From the NCBI GenBank assembly GCA_013076295.1, contig RQOL01000855.1:1860001-1924000 (forward strand): DNA of 64,000 bases, given 5' to 3'. This document shows, in pieces, positions 1 through 13,266 of the stretch. The notes beneath the pieces were generated by a model. That model saw nothing but the letters and a program-made list of their open reading frames with translations. It was not told where the DNA came from and ran no database searches. This DNA comes from Sanderia malayensis. Taxonomy: Eukaryota; Cnidaria; Scyphozoa; Semaeostomeae; Pelagiidae. The position numbers were made by a program, and so were the translations under genes. How positions within the stretch are numbered: the stretch's first letter is position 1; the number at the start of each line of letters is the position of its first letter.

Positions 1-3000
1 AGAAACTAACTTGGTTAAGATTAACTAACCCCAGACCTCTCGTTTACCATGTAAAACTATTAATATTTCAATGAAATTAAAATATAAAATTTATGAGCTG
101 GTCTCCAATAACTGACCTTTGGCTAATATGTACTCGCGAGAGCTCATGGTAGAGCAACTTAAAAAGAGTCTAGGGAGTTGCTAAGAATGCTATTCCAAGC
201 GCTCATACAAGGACATATAAGCGCAAAACAATATTTTCTGTTATTTCTAATTATAGATTTGTGTTAGCATGAAGCTCACTACAGTTCTTCCACAAATTCT
301 CTGATCATTCATATATTTCATCTATGACGTATTCCCAATGCTAACTCCCTCCTGACTTTGCTACCAACACTAAACTAGCACGGCGGGCAGAAAGTATAGA
401 ACTTGAAACAAAATTCAGAGTAAAATATACCTTATTAAACAGCATTCGACAAAATGTCTGCTTTCATCGCTGAAATGTTCAGGCAGATTTGGGATTTCAG
501 CAGAATAGCTAGCAATAGCATACATGGCTGCACACGGCGAGCCATACCACGGAGGTTTGCATGTAGCCATTTCGTATACAGTACAACCAACACTCCATAT
601 ATCCGACTTAAAATTGTTCCCAATGCCACGAATGACCTCTGGTGCCATCCAAAATGGCGTCCCTTTGCAGGAGTTTCCAGACTGTGAGCATTGGCTGAGG
701 CTTAAATTCTGAAATTTAATGTGAATTAAAATTATAATAACTATACCATGACACTTGGAAGATATCCTTCCATGATAAGTACAATAAACAAGAACAATAA
801 CTAATAGACTCGCTGCATAGTCGATAATTTAATAGCCACAGATAGAATGATTTGAAAGGTCGAGCTCACCAAACGCTTCGCACATCCAAAGTCTATGAGT
901 TTCACAATACCCCCAGAGCTGAGCATAATATTTGCACCCTTTATATCACTGTAATACAAGACATCATAATATAAATTTTGGACTCGACACCACTAGAAAT
1001 CGGAATGCAAGCTTGGCAAAAGCGAGAACTGGAATGTGAAAATTAGGGGAGGTAAAATTGAAATCAAAGCGAGTTCTGTTTTGTTTTCAAAAGCCTACCG
1101 ATGAACGATGCCTTTTTCATGAAGATATGCAACTCCGGAAAGGATCTGTCGGGTGTATCGCTTGAAAACTCTTTCTTTCAAAGCACCAAACCTGCAACAA
1201 AAGCATTTTAATACAAATCGACATGGACAAAGACAATTATGGGCAATAATGCAATGCATGTTGATGTGTCACTCTCAACAACTAGGGCCTATTTCACAGG
1301 CATCTTCATTCTTGGTTTTAGTTCTTTAGTTTAGTACTCTAAATCAGTAATTTTTGTGTCGCTACCTTTTGAGAATAAGAGCCAATGATCCCCCTGAAAT
1401 ATGCTCCATGAAGATATTGACAATATTATCGTCCATGCTTGTGCCAATGAATCTGGAAGAAAATAACAAAAACATAAACAACACATCAACAAGTAAATTT
1501 AATAATAAATAAACAACAATAAAACAAAGATAAAAATTGCAGAATACTTACTTCACGATGCATTTATGATCGAGACACTTGAGCACATTAATTTCATTTT
1601 GCAGTATCTTGTATAACTATATGACAAGTAGCAAGGAATTACTTTAGAAATATATGCGATGGCAAAAGAAATAATATATATTATAGGTGCGTCATGGAGA
1701 ATTGAACACTAATTCATAAGTTGAACAATATTGTGCGTATGCACACCGTAGTGTTCAACTTACGGAGCTGCTAGTATGAGAACTGAACAAAATGAGCATT
1801 TGTAACAAATTCGTGTAGAAACAATCAGATCAGGCGTATAAGAACAACAATATCTATTATTTTTACACATCTGATGATTGTCAAAGCAGAAAAGCATAAA
1901 TCGAAAGTTTCCTACAAACATTCATTTCTTTGCCTAGTTCTTATACTACATATCATACACATATTGCATGTTAAGATAATAGCATCAAAGACCTTCGCAA
2001 CCTGAAAATGAAAGCTTGATTAAAAGTATGCACATACCTTTTCAGCCTCTTTCGTGTGCGTTCGATCAAGTTCCACTTGCTTCACGGCTACCATTCGCCC
2101 CCGGCTGGTCAGCCCACAATAAACAGTACCATATGCACCTTGGCCTAACATATGTCCTTTCATCCAGTCGCGGATATCTTCATCACCGCATTCAGAATCA
2201 TCCGTTGACGTCTGCGTAGAAATGCTGCTTCGCTTGACAATATCAAATGGGATGCTACTTCGATGACTCGGTGTGCGCAGCTCGTTGCTATGACCACTGA
2301 CAGAGCCTCGGTATGACGATGCACTATTGCCAACCCCTCGTGCGAATGCGATTTTCGTCATCTCCCTGAACATCTTATCCTCTTGATTGCTGAGCACAGG
2401 TAAGAATCCAGTTAAATTCGAGCTCTTCGCCGAGTATCCGTAAGAGACAGCGTCTTGGTTGTCTTCCTTAAGAAAGTGTACACCCTCAATGTCCACAATA
2501 GGAATCTCACCATTGTTATTACCATCAGAGTGAGCCATACTGTTTACCTCCACGTCACTTGCATCTTCTTCTTCGGCATCAAAATCTTCAATTTGCTCAT
2601 ATGCTGGCATTTCATCAGCATCAGAGTCCTCTGCACATGACGAATAAAAATCAAAGATGCTTTTATACTTTTTATCCACATCGCATGATGTATTATCCAA
2701 TGGAGATTCTTCTTCAATTCGCATAACTTCTTCATTTAAACCCGGTTCAAGCATCATGCCATCTTCCTCTCCCTCCAATAGATTGCTTGAATCTTTTACC
2801 AGCTCATTATTTGAATCTTCAGTTGAGTTTTCGCTATTCGTTCCGTCAGTACACACGTTAAACTTTGAATGTTTGTCCATAGATTTTCCAAATACCATAT
2901 CGCGGAATGAATCATCATTTGTGCAGTTCTCGAATCCAGGTAGACAGGATAAGTGATTTAATTTCTTCTTCATCTTGCTTGTTTTGTTAATTTTTCTACA

Positions 3001-6000
3001 TTTAACAGGTTTAGGTTTGGCTGGCAGTTTATTACCCTTTGCGCTCCCATTTTTCAAAGGTAGGGGCTCAATTTTGATGTTATTCGCTATCATTGTCCTT
3101 CGGTGATGAACTCGAGTAACGCCTTTACTTCTCTTCTCCTCCTTCTTATTTTGTGATTGAAAATTCCTCTTCTTCTTCTTGTCATGCATCACTTCTCCAC
3201 CAGCTTTAGCATCACCTGTTATTAATGCACTAATCATTCCATCTCTTACTCTTCCTTCCTCGACCTGCTTCAAGAATTCTTCATTCTTCTTATTCATCTT
3301 CTTCTTTTGAAGTTTCAAATCCTCTTTGTTTACTTTCTTCTCGGAAGGCAGTCGACTTCTCTGTTCGTGACCTGATATTCCTGAAGAAGATACTCTTTGT
3401 GCAAGATGGAGTTTCTTTAAAACATTTCTTCTTTCTTTAATCTCACCTGCTTTATCGATCTCTTGATGAACACAATTTGAGTTCACCTTCGTTATTACTT
3501 GATGATTATCTTCTTGAACTTTTATCTCACAGAGACTTTTTGCATTTCCTTCTTCCATTAGCTGAGAACCAATTGCATTAACAGTTGAAAAATCCGTAGC
3601 TAAATCAACCGAATCCTTATGGTTAGCTTTCTGTTCTTCCAGCTCTATGCTCATAGTTATTGGACATTTATCTTCTTCGTTTATCTCATGAATACGTTTA
3701 GCATCTGTTGCTTCCAATAGATGACAATCAATTGCCTCAACAGTTGAAACGTCGGTGATTACATCAACCAAATCCTTACGTGTAGCTTTCCTTTCCTTGA
3801 ACTTTGAGCTTCCCGTCCCTTGGTGTTTATCTTTTTTTTTTACCTCACAAAAACGTTTGGCATTTTCTTCCTCCATTAGCTGAGGATCAATTGCTTCAAC
3901 AGTTGAAAAGTCTGTGATTAAATCAACTGACTCCCTATGTTTAGCTTTCTTTTCTTTAGGATTGGAGCCTCTATCTAATGGAAGCTTATCTTCATTTTTA
4001 ACCTCACAAATACCTTTACCACCTCCTTCTTCCATCAAATGAGAATCGGTTGCTTCAACAGCTGAAAAGTCCGTGATCAATTCAATCAAATCTTCATGTG
4101 CTTCTTTCATTTCTTTTAGAACATTCTTTGAGATTACTTTATTTTTCTTTTCTTTTTGCTCTGACGTCTTCACCAATCTTTTCATTTTATTTGGTCTCGT
4201 TCCAACATTTTTTTCAATCTGACACATTCCCAAATTGCTATTCACGCTGTCCAAGATTTCTGGCATTGATGCATGTTCTTCTGTCGCAACATCTTGCGAC
4301 AGACTCGTAGAAAACATCTGTGAAAACCCATCATCCTCAGTTACCAGTTGAAAAGGACTTTGAATGGCATCAACATCTCCACTTTGAGAACGAGTTGGAA
4401 GTCGACTGGAACACGAAGCAAACAGCTGGGGCAACTTCTTACCATCTTCAAGATGTGGCAGCTTTCTTGGACTCTGCCTTCCCTGAAGAATAAACACACC
4501 TGCCTTATATAAAAAGAATTCACCACCTTTACACCGTAATAGTGCAGCAGTTAACTAGACTCATTACATTACGTCCCAGTGTCTCGCTCGCAACTCGCTC
4601 AACACAAGGAAAACGAGCGAGTAAAACGAGTGAGGCACAGGGACGCAATGTAGTGAGTCTAGCAGTTAACTACCTTTTACTGCCATCGACATTGCATAGA
4701 ACGATTTGAGAAATGTATCAAGCGTGGCAGTAGTCTGGTAAACATGTTATATCTACTCCCATACCTGATATCCCGCATTGCTATCGACTGGACATGAATT
4801 TGTTTTAGTGAGCAACGAAGATTCTTTCTCGCGGTCCCTCCTGAAAAACACGTGCATATTCATGTATTCTATCTAAGCTAATGATCAAGTAATCTAATAG
4901 CTAGACTTGTTGCACGAGTCTCGATTGAGTGCAAGCACAACGAACGGAATTGTCCAACGAACGTATCACAGGGACGCAATGCAGTGAGTCTACAACGCAG
5001 CCATTATTTACCTTGTTTCCTTGGTGATGTTTTGCGGTTGAATATGTTGCTCTTCGATTGGGCTAATTTCGGAATCACTGAGAGCTGCAAAAGTGAATTA
5101 AAAGAAACATTAAAAGCAGCAAACAAAGTAGTACAAATAAATTATATCTTATAAGCAATGAAGTTCACAGTTAAACTCAAAGCTCTTCAAGATATAACGA
5201 GATTGAATTAATCTATATTGGCTTACAAGGGAAAGATATTGACTTTAATCTTCTTGATTTTGAAGATGAGCTCGGTGGAGCATCTAAAGATGTTTGTCGC
5301 AAAGCTGGTAGTTTTACTCCTGAACTCTCTTTCGCAACCATTCCATCATTTGTAATGCAATCAAAACCCTAGCGAAACAATAAAGACATTATAATATCCA
5401 TTAAGAATCACACTTGAACAAAAATGAAACAAAATGAAACAAAAATAACTAAGTGTTTACATCAATAAAAACTTTTGAAGATCTTCTGATTTTACGTTTT
5501 TCTCTGACCATCTTTGAATTGTTTAAACTTATTTTCACTTCTTCATTAATTTCATTGTTATTGTCATCCTCTAAAACTATACAAAAATTTAATATCCGTT
5601 AAACAGCCATTAAAAACACCTTAATGATTAGTTCACACTTCACAGACATACAAGTAATAAAATTAATTAAAATAAAACAGGAAATCGTACTTTGTAAAAG
5701 CTCTTTATTCCTCATTTTCTTTGCATAATCCACAGCAGAGCAACCTGAAAAAAGATTGAAAGAAGAAATAAATAACACTAAAAAACGCTAAGAAAATACA
5801 AATGAGAAAACTCCTAAAACCAAGCGATCAAATATGCTTCCAAGCAAAATAAGCTGCGTGGAAGATGTTTCACTTCTTGCCTTGCCTTGCTTGGTATAAA
5901 TATAACATACCCACCTATATTATCAGCAACATTTGGATCAGCACCACATCTAATAAGTAACTCAGAGAGTTTTACATGTCCAAACGTTACCTGAAAAAAC

Positions 6001-9000
6001 AATGCAAGCTAATTAAATGTTGAAAACGTATATATTTACTACTTGAGTGAGCTTGTCAGAGATGCAAGTAAAACAAGCTGAAACTACAAATTTAAAAAAT
6101 GAATTTTTAATATTATAAACGTGTTCTTTGCTGATATGTGGTGACGGAGCTATACTTGGTCAACCATGATGCTGCATTTTAAGATCTACAGGGGATTATT
6201 TCAGTAATTCGTTTATAAGTAAAGAAGTGCATGTAAAATTCTCGTGAATAAAACATGCATGATCTATCTTCAAAATCCTCAATAGCGCATGCAGAATTGC
6301 CACTGCTTTCGAAATTGTTAAGCTCTTCTGTCTTCTTAGAGAAAATGATTCACATTCTTAAATATTTGATGAGCGTATGCATGTGTGTTGTAATAAACTT
6401 ACAGCGTGGTGTAAGGGAGTTGTTCCGTTGGCATTTTGAGCTGATACACTGGCCCCCTGTTTCAAAAGTGCTTGAACGATGTTAGGGTCACCGAATTTGC
6501 AAGCCTCATGAAGCGGAGATGAATCACTGTTGTCAAATTGCTCTGAAAATTGAATGAGATAGAGTTTAGAGTTGCAAACTGTGAAAGAAGATGCGAAAAT
6601 GAACGACAGCCCTACGATAGGTTTTATGAACTACGAAAACCCATGAACGCTTACAGATGAGCGAGACATAGAAATAACTTTAGATTTTAGGCAATTAGAT
6701 GCTTAGGTTTTGCTTATAAGGCTGCTATCAAGATAATATAAGAGAATTTGTGTTATCTTGTTGTTACTGATACCTATTTTGGGTGCGCTCTTCAAAAGCA
6801 ATGTCTTCAAAATTTCTTCAGTTGTCAAGCCAACATTTCCAAGCAGGTGATGAAAAGCAGTTCTTCCATTATCATCACCAATCGTAGCATCACTAACGAA
6901 AAAGATAGTAAAATATAACATGCAGTGAATTACATCCTGTAACTGCAAGTACACAGTATCTGAGTAATATGAAACAGAGATGAAGATTGGAGGTGTTAAA
7001 ACTCACGCTTGATGTTTCAAAAGCATTTTTACTACTTTAAGAGGATGATAGTTCTTGACAATTTTCACTAAAACAGAATGTACATTCATTTCACGAAAAA
7101 TATTCAAGACAAAAGATTTTGACTATTCAGAAACGACAGCAAACATAAGAATAGCTATATTAATGAGCATTGGCTTGTTGTTTAATATCTAACTGCAACT
7201 TACGTTTTTGAAATAAGTTTACGTCTCTGGTTGCCAACAACAACGGCGTCATTCCCTCTTCATTTTTGCAGTTAATCTCAGCATTGCTCTTCTCCTAAAG
7301 AAGATTATGAATTTTCAACTTTAAAATGCTCTTAAGTACCCATGTAACTAAAATGCTATACTGCACCTACGCAGAAACTTTTGAAATATCATATCATATC
7401 GTGGCATTGGCGTTACAGGCTCTAGCGTGGCTTATCTCAAAGATAACTCACAAGGAACTTGCTAACAGCAGCAGGATTGCCTTGCCATGAAGCATGCTTC
7501 AAATCCATTTGTGCTGTCTCTGCAAGGAAAGAGTTTTGAAAAGAATATATTGAAAGTTAATTACAACAATTGCGCTCAATTATTATGGTATTTTTTCATA
7601 CCTAAGTGTGACAGAGATATTTGTATCTCCAAATTTAACAACGCATGATATTACACTCAATTACACCAATACCAATATAGCAACAAATGCAATGGCAGTT
7701 GTGAATGGTATTTAGAAATTAAAGAGCAATGCACGTCATCGTATTTTTACCTGATATCAAGGAGGACTTCATTTCATTTGTTGCAGCTATTTCCAAAGCA
7801 GTTTTGCTTTCATTGTTTCGTAATGTTACGTCAACACCTTGCTGTAATAACCAATTGGCAATCTGAAATGTAATTTAAAACTTTTTCATAAAAGACGTGC
7901 AACGAAACTCGATAAAGAGATGGCGTTCAAATGTCAGATGGTGTATAATGCAATATGAAACGAAATCGCTTTTGCGATTCTGGGACTTGATTAAATTTCA
8001 TTGTAATTAAAGATTGTGTAATCTGAGATAACGGCCCACGCAGTAGTGTACGAGGGGGCACACGGAAACAGAATAGTTTTATGTTAAAGCACTGGAACTC
8101 TGAAGTGCCATGGGCCTGGGAGAAACAAATGTTATACAAGAGATAAAAGAAAGTTTTATGTGGCCTGGATGAGATGATATTATGATCCCCTTCTATCTGT
8201 CAATTCAAAGTTTTTCATCAGGAAAGGATCTTTTGAGTTAGCTCGTAACTATGCGATGAAACTTTGAGATTGTGTTAGAAGGACCAAATTGGTGCATTAA
8301 AATACATTGATGAAGTCAGATACACATTTTCTTTAAATATGAATGATATTTATAAGAACACTGAAGCACAAAATTGCCAATAACTAATGGAAATTTGGGA
8401 ACAAAAATATTGAAGCTCAGTAGAGTGTGTTTTGTAAAAAAAGTAAGCGCTCCGTGTAAGTCAATGTATTTCGTCACTGTGCATGATGAAATTAGAACAT
8501 GACTGAAACAGAATAGAACAAAACAGGATGGTGAAATTAAGGGGTATTCATACCTGTTTAGAATTGATTTCGGCTGCAACAATAATTGGCGTATTGCCAG
8601 TTGATTCGTCTTTGAAATTCAACGAGAAAACCTGGTGACAAAAGATCAGTAATTAACTCGTGGAACAATGCCTTTGAAAACGCAAGATGATGAAATAAAG
8701 GGGATTTATAAAGTGACATGAAGAATAATTGTGATTGTCTCCGAATTGGAAAACACATGATAAAAGCAAATATATTCATCATATATACTTTTGCCTTTCT
8801 TTTCCATTCTTCTATAGCTTCGTTGAGCTCTTCCAAGTTTCCATCCTAAAATAAGTAAAGTCGAGACAATTCAGCTTTGCGTTTCTGATGTTAAGTAGAG
8901 AACAAATAAAGAGATGGCAGTAAACTAAGTCAGAAAATTGCTTACCTTTATGTAAGAGAAACATTTCTGTTTAAAAAGCTCAAGGTCCCTTGAAGAAAAG

Positions 9001-9340
9001 CGTGGTAAATTATTTATTAGTAAATATTACAGAAAATCCATTAAATTCCAAAATCATTCTGAAAAGCGGAAGAAAGTTGGACGCGTGTTCTGGGAGACAG
9101 ACAACTTGAGGACTTAGACATAAGCACTGTTCCTTTTCAAAAAACAACAAAAGTTGAATGATAAACGAGAACTAAAACCATAACATTAATTATTCAATAC
9201 CTGTCTTTTTCATCAAAAATTTTCGCAGCAAGATTGCCATATCTGAGTTTGGCACTGGATCTAGATGATGAGATATGGCGATCCTTTTCGAATGATGTGA
9301 GCTTTGGCTTTAAATCAATCAGTGCCGGGCCTTTAGGCAT
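1..9340 (-). CDS. MAP3K19: Ankyrin-repeat protein with C-terminal MAP3K19/YSK4-like kinase domain (3' end off the left edge)
   Basis: Twenty-two coding exons fit in one frame from ATG 9340 (MPKGPALIDL) to a donor at 431, about 1497 residues; the last part of the kinase lies beyond the left edge. Order: short N-terminus (9201-9340, 8946-8988, 8789-8845); ankyrin repeats in small exons 8554-8631, 7751-7862, 7452-7519, 7204-7294, 7007-7067, 6774-6892, 6403-6542, 5911-5990, 5691-5744 (for example NGTTPLHHA, GADPNVADN); a charged linker (5461-5570, 5227-5368, 5012-5084, 4765-4840 and one giant exon 2038-4482); then the kinase in exons 2038-on, 1552-1616, 1366-1452, 1099-1191, 870-948 and 431-708. 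Kinase motifs are intact: LGQGAYGTVYCGLTS, VAVKQVEL, HRDIKGAN, IDFGCAKRL, GTPFWMAPE. The N-lobe wording is closest to MAP3K19 (YSK4), a STE11-type MAP3K. The ankyrin half is not a feature I know for human MAP3K19, so the fusion is an inference from continuous phase. Confidence 0.8.
3500..4100 (-). repeat. Four tandem ~53-residue repeats inside the kinase-gene linker exon
   Basis: Within the giant exon the protein repeats a module four times at about 53-residue spacing. Each copy has a core like LITDFSTVEAID, then LMEEGNAK, then CEVK and a lysine-rich spacer. Copies start near 4100, 3940, 3780 and 3625. The copies have diverged but keep the acidic/hydrophobic pattern. Function is unknown; a repeated docking or coiled segment is possible. 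Confidence 0.8.
4556..4661. mobile_element. 106-bp palindromic MITE with 9-bp target duplication (Mutator-like)
   Basis: The element starts TAGACTCATTACATTACGTC and ends with the near-complement ending GAGTCTA, so it is nearly a perfect hairpin. It is flanked by direct repeats GCAGTTAAC at 4547-4555 and 4662-4670. Nine-base duplications are typical of Mutator-like elements. It sits in an intron of the ANK-kinase gene and carries no ORF. Confidence 0.8.
4900..4993. mobile_element. Second, degenerate copy of the palindromic MITE
   Basis: The right arm (CACAGGGACGCAATGCAGTG then AGTCTA) matches the right arm of the element at 4556-4661, and the left end begins TAGACTTGTTGCACGAGTC. The left arm has decayed and no clear target duplication remains. 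It lies in the next intron of the same gene. Confidence 0.6.
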
Positions 9341-10142
9341 GTTTAACACTTCGATTTCAACAATCGCTCGTACTTCAATCTCATGCAATCGATAATATCT
9401 TCAACCAAGATCGTCTTCAAACTCTCTTTTCATACTTAGGATAAGTATCAATGCCAAATCTATCCCATTACTACTGCTTTAAATAATTATGGTTGTGATT
9501 TCCGATATATGAACTGTTGTCACTTTTGTTATTGCAGTATTTAATTCCCTCGAGTTTCGCGAATCAAATTGAGCGGCTCAATGCCCAGTGGAGCAATTTG
9601 CCCTATGTCCGCAGTGGGGCATGATTATAAATAATTGAAAAACAATCATTATTCATAAATTTTCATCACGAAAAATTGAATATATTTTACTAGACATAGA
9701 TGAGAAATTAAGCAAAGCTCTTCTCATAGAAATACGAATTTATTTACAATTTTATCCAAAGAAAACAGAGCAAGGCTGGGGAGCGGTGGTCAAGCGGCGA
9801 TCGTTGTCATAGAAGCACGATACAACATGCAATTTGGCCAGCTCAACTTACAATGTAAGGCCGCGGCGAACAAGCAAAGATTTGTTCACTTTGTTGAAAC
9901 AGAGCAAGGCAGCAAGGGAGATGGGACAAAACCAGACAGTCGCCGACAAAAGACGGCTGCGAAGGGAGCTAGGAAAACGCGGAATCGAGTAATTGGAAGA
10001 GGAGCAAGGGACTATAAAGCTTCATGGAGTAAAACATGCAAAGCGGGGCATAACAACAATAAAATTAGTTAAAAATTTAAATACGTACCTGTGTTTGATT
10101 AAACGTCGTTATTACATTAATTATTACAAAATGATGATGAAT
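9341..10142. other. Intergenic stretch between two ankyrin genes
   Basis: I see no supported gene here. A short plus-strand ORF around 9827-10072 has no recognisable family and no splice partners. The stretch should hold the promoter of the ANK-kinase gene and the 3' UTR of the upstream ankyrin gene. Confidence 0.5.
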
Positions 10143-12744
10143 TTACTTTTTACTTGTGGATGGTGTGAATTGGAAAAGTTCTTGTCCGTAATATTTGGTA
10201 GCAAGGCTCCTATCTGGTAGACTTGCCTTCTTTGCTGTCCTTCCAGTCTGTCTAGATGAATCGACATGGCTCCTGGACGAGTTTGCAGTTGTCGTGGTTC
10301 GAGACGTCTTTCCTGCCGTCCTGTGAGTAAAGTACCAAGTATAAAGAGCCAGTGACATAAAAATGGAGCAATGACGGGGTGATACGTATTTAATCTAAAA
10401 AGAGACACTTGTCACCCATAAAAGAAACATGTGCATGCTTGACAGAAAAGTGGAGGGTTGTGTCCCCTGCCCCCATTTTCCGCTAGACACATACCTTGCG
10501 TTGGTTGTCGGTTGAAAGATGACAGACTCTTGTTTTTCGATCGACTTTTCTACTCGTGTTTTTTCGTGGTCAATTTCGTACTGAATTTGTTCTTCCACTT
10601 TTACACAGCAGGGACATCTCACTCTCCAAGACTCTGCAACCATAAACCAATGCAGGAAAGATAAGACTTAGGCCACATTCTCATACAATTGCAATCGCAA
10701 GTGATAATAACATACGATAGAGCTACACGTCTTTGTGAATATGAATGTTAATATCACTGAAAACATGTAAATAAATAAAGGTGTATTTTACTTAGTTTTA
10801 GCTGTATTTACAGTTCGTATCTCTTAACAAGGGACACGTCTTTTCTCCCAAAATTTTTAAAATTCGTCATCTCTTTGCAAAAGTAACCTCAAAACGACGA
10901 AGAAAACCATCGACCCCAATAGCTGTTCGTTATTTTGAGACGGTTCCTCTGTACAATATTACACATGTGTTCACCTGCGTCGTTAAATGCAACAGGGTGT
11001 CCAAACTTTCTTGCAGCATCAAGCGAAGTTTCACCTGCATTGTTAGGCAAGCTCAGATCAGCACCGTGCTTCATAAGACAATTCAGACATTCAAGTTTCG
11101 CCAAAGCGGCTGATAAATGTGACGCTGTATTGCCATTGTCTACAATAAAGATGAATACAGCGTGAGGACAAGCAACGCATCACTTCTCAGTAAGAAATGA
11201 TACGTTGCTGGTTAGAAGTTCCAATGTTAAACGAAACAGGTAGTTTAAGATGGACGTTCATTGGAGATTGAGCAACGTACGGTCTTGTCTGTCCTTATTT
11301 GCGCCTTTTTGAAGAAGCCAGTGGAGAACTTGTGAAGAGCCACTTGCAGCTGCCTATATAAACAAATGCATTCATGCCCTTAAAACTGGCACCCTCTGCC
11401 CCTCGGCTCTTATGCCCCCTAGTTTTAAAGGAGAATCTCCAAAACCTTTGTCTTCTTCGATTTCTGTCTTACCTCCATATCAAGATATTTGAATATTGTC
11501 GACAAAAAATGGACGTAGATGTAGATTGCAAGTGAATAGTTAAGAAGAGTGGTAGTAAGGTTGAAATCAAGTTTACAAACCAAATGCAATGGCGTTCTTC
11601 CTTGGTTATCAGCTTCCTGAATAGATGACCCTTGTTGGACAAGAAATTTGGCACACTTCAAGCTGTCAGATATTGCGGCATAATGTATGGGCAGCAAACC
11701 TGATAGAGAGTTCCAGTTAGTTCAAGTTAAATGACTGAATAGAGGAGATAGCGGGTTCTATTTGAAGCCCTGGATCTTTTAGAATGCGCTGCATACCTGA
11801 TGAGTCCAGGCTGACAAGATCAACTTTGAATTCTGCGAAAACTGTCAGGCATTCAAAAGCCTGATGCTTTGCGGCAGTATGAATAGGAAGCTGTCCGTCA
11901 AATGAGTGGATTCTCATGTTACCCTTTGCATTCAAGATTACCCTGAAAGGAAAGTTGATACAACATAGAGTTGAGTTGTTTATGCTCATAAGTTCAGTAT
12001 ATGAGCAAAAGTACATTGCGGAGTATGAGCTATTTATGCTGTGCTTGTTGTTGTGGCATTAAAGGTACGATATAAATAATTAATATTTACCTGAGAATAT
12101 CTGCGTGATTATTGATCACTGCTAAATGGGCAGGGGTCATTCCCTTGCGATCACATTTGCTAAGGTTGCATCCATGCTTGACAAGAATTCTCAAGCATTC
12201 CGCTTCGCCATGATAGCTTGCAAGATGAGCGGCAGTTTTGTTGTCGTTATCTGATGCATCAATGTCCGCTACCTTGCTTGCAATCTGAGCTGCTATTTCA
12301 GGGAAGCCCCCAATGCAAGCATCGTGTAGAGCTGTTCTGTTCTTTGCATTTACTGCATTTGGATTTGCACCAGCCTAAAAGACCATTTGACAATATTAAA
12401 TGCTTTAAGGCGTGTATGCACGAACTGTACAATAACCAGGCATGCAAACATGCTTTTGCAATGGCATCTTGCAAATAGAGAATACGTAAAAGATAGCAAC
12501 ATATTCACTATACCTTTAGTAGAGTGTCTACAATACTGTAGTGGCCGTGAGCTGATGCTAAGTGCAAAGCAGTTCTTTGAAAAGCATCTTCTGACTTGGA
12601 CAAAGTCGAGTTGATAGCTAGGCCAAGGCCTATTTCACTTAGGCCGCAAGTCGAAGCAAGTAAATTTGAGACAGAATCAACGTCACCATACTCAGCGGCT
12701 TTGATTAAATCTTTAGTAAATGACGAAGAGTATTTTTGAGCCAT
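10143..12744 (-). CDS. Ankyrin-repeat protein, unnamed
   Basis: Eight exons join in frame to give 444 residues: 12514-12744, 12091-12374, 11797-11942, 11581-11699, 11281-11353, 10975-11139, 10495-10633, 10143-10320. The start MAQKYSSSFT is the first ATG of the first exon. Residues about 10-360 are ankyrin repeats (RTALHLASAHGHYSIVDTLL, NRTALHDACIGGFPEIA, KTAAHLASYHG, GMTPAHLAVINNHADIL, QLPIHTAAKHQ, LPIHYAAISDSLKCAKFLV, GNTASHLSAALAKLECL). A cysteine-containing short coiled segment follows (CPCC then charged EEQIQYEIDHEKTRVEK), and the tail is basic and Ser/Thr-rich. Ankyrin repeats bind partner proteins; no catalytic domain is seen. It has some resemblance to ANKRD42-type proteins but I cannot assign a name. 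It lies just upstream of and parallel to another ankyrin gene, so local duplication is possible. Confidence 0.8.
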
Positions 12745-13095
12745 TTCCTCTTCCGAGAAATAGTTATAACAAAATTAGGACAACTTATGAATTACTACAC
12801 GTTCACTTTCAAGATGGCAGACATGAACAGCTGACATTCTAATAAATAGAAGCATGTGGCTATAGAGACACTTCCGTATAATTTTCATTCAATTATTCAA
12901 AATCTATTTCTGACAGTTACACTTGTTTAGTAATGCTTCAATTGCTAAATTTAAATATGCCACTGAATGAGTTAATGATAAATTACTTCATTCGTAAATA
13001 TAAAGTTCAGTAACAAATTATTATTTTCTGCTAAGATTTTATACAACCTCAACTAGTATGAAAGCAGGCTTAACATGTGTAAAAGTTCCTACATA
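12745..13095. other. Intergenic, promoter side of the ankyrin gene
   Basis: AT-rich sequence with no gene seen. It contains the 5' flank of the ankyrin gene at 12744 and leads into a small transposon relic. Confidence 0.4.
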
Positions 13096-13241
13096 CAGTA
13101 AAAACCTCCATATAAGAACCAATGGATTAAGAACCTCCAGGGTGATATTTTTGCTTAAAACAATAAAAGAAATAATAACCATTTGATTTTTCAACAATAT
13201 GCATGCTAAACTTGCAGGTTCTTATATGCAGGTTTTTACTG
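13096..13241. mobile_element. 146-bp MITE, Tc1/mariner-like, copy 1
   Basis: Inverted ends are CAGTAAAAACCTCCATATAA on the left and the matching GCAGGTTTTTACTG on the right. The interior has no ORF. A TA precedes the left end; the right flank is TG, so the target duplication has decayed. A second copy with intact TA flanks is at 37660-37806. Confidence 0.75.
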
Positions 13242-13266
13242 TGGTGATGGACAGCACGAGTTAAGA

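Noticed and set aside
9827..10220. Plus-strand ORFs between the two ankyrin genes
   Set aside because: No recognisable domain and overlap with the antisense terminal exon of the ankyrin gene at 10143-10320.
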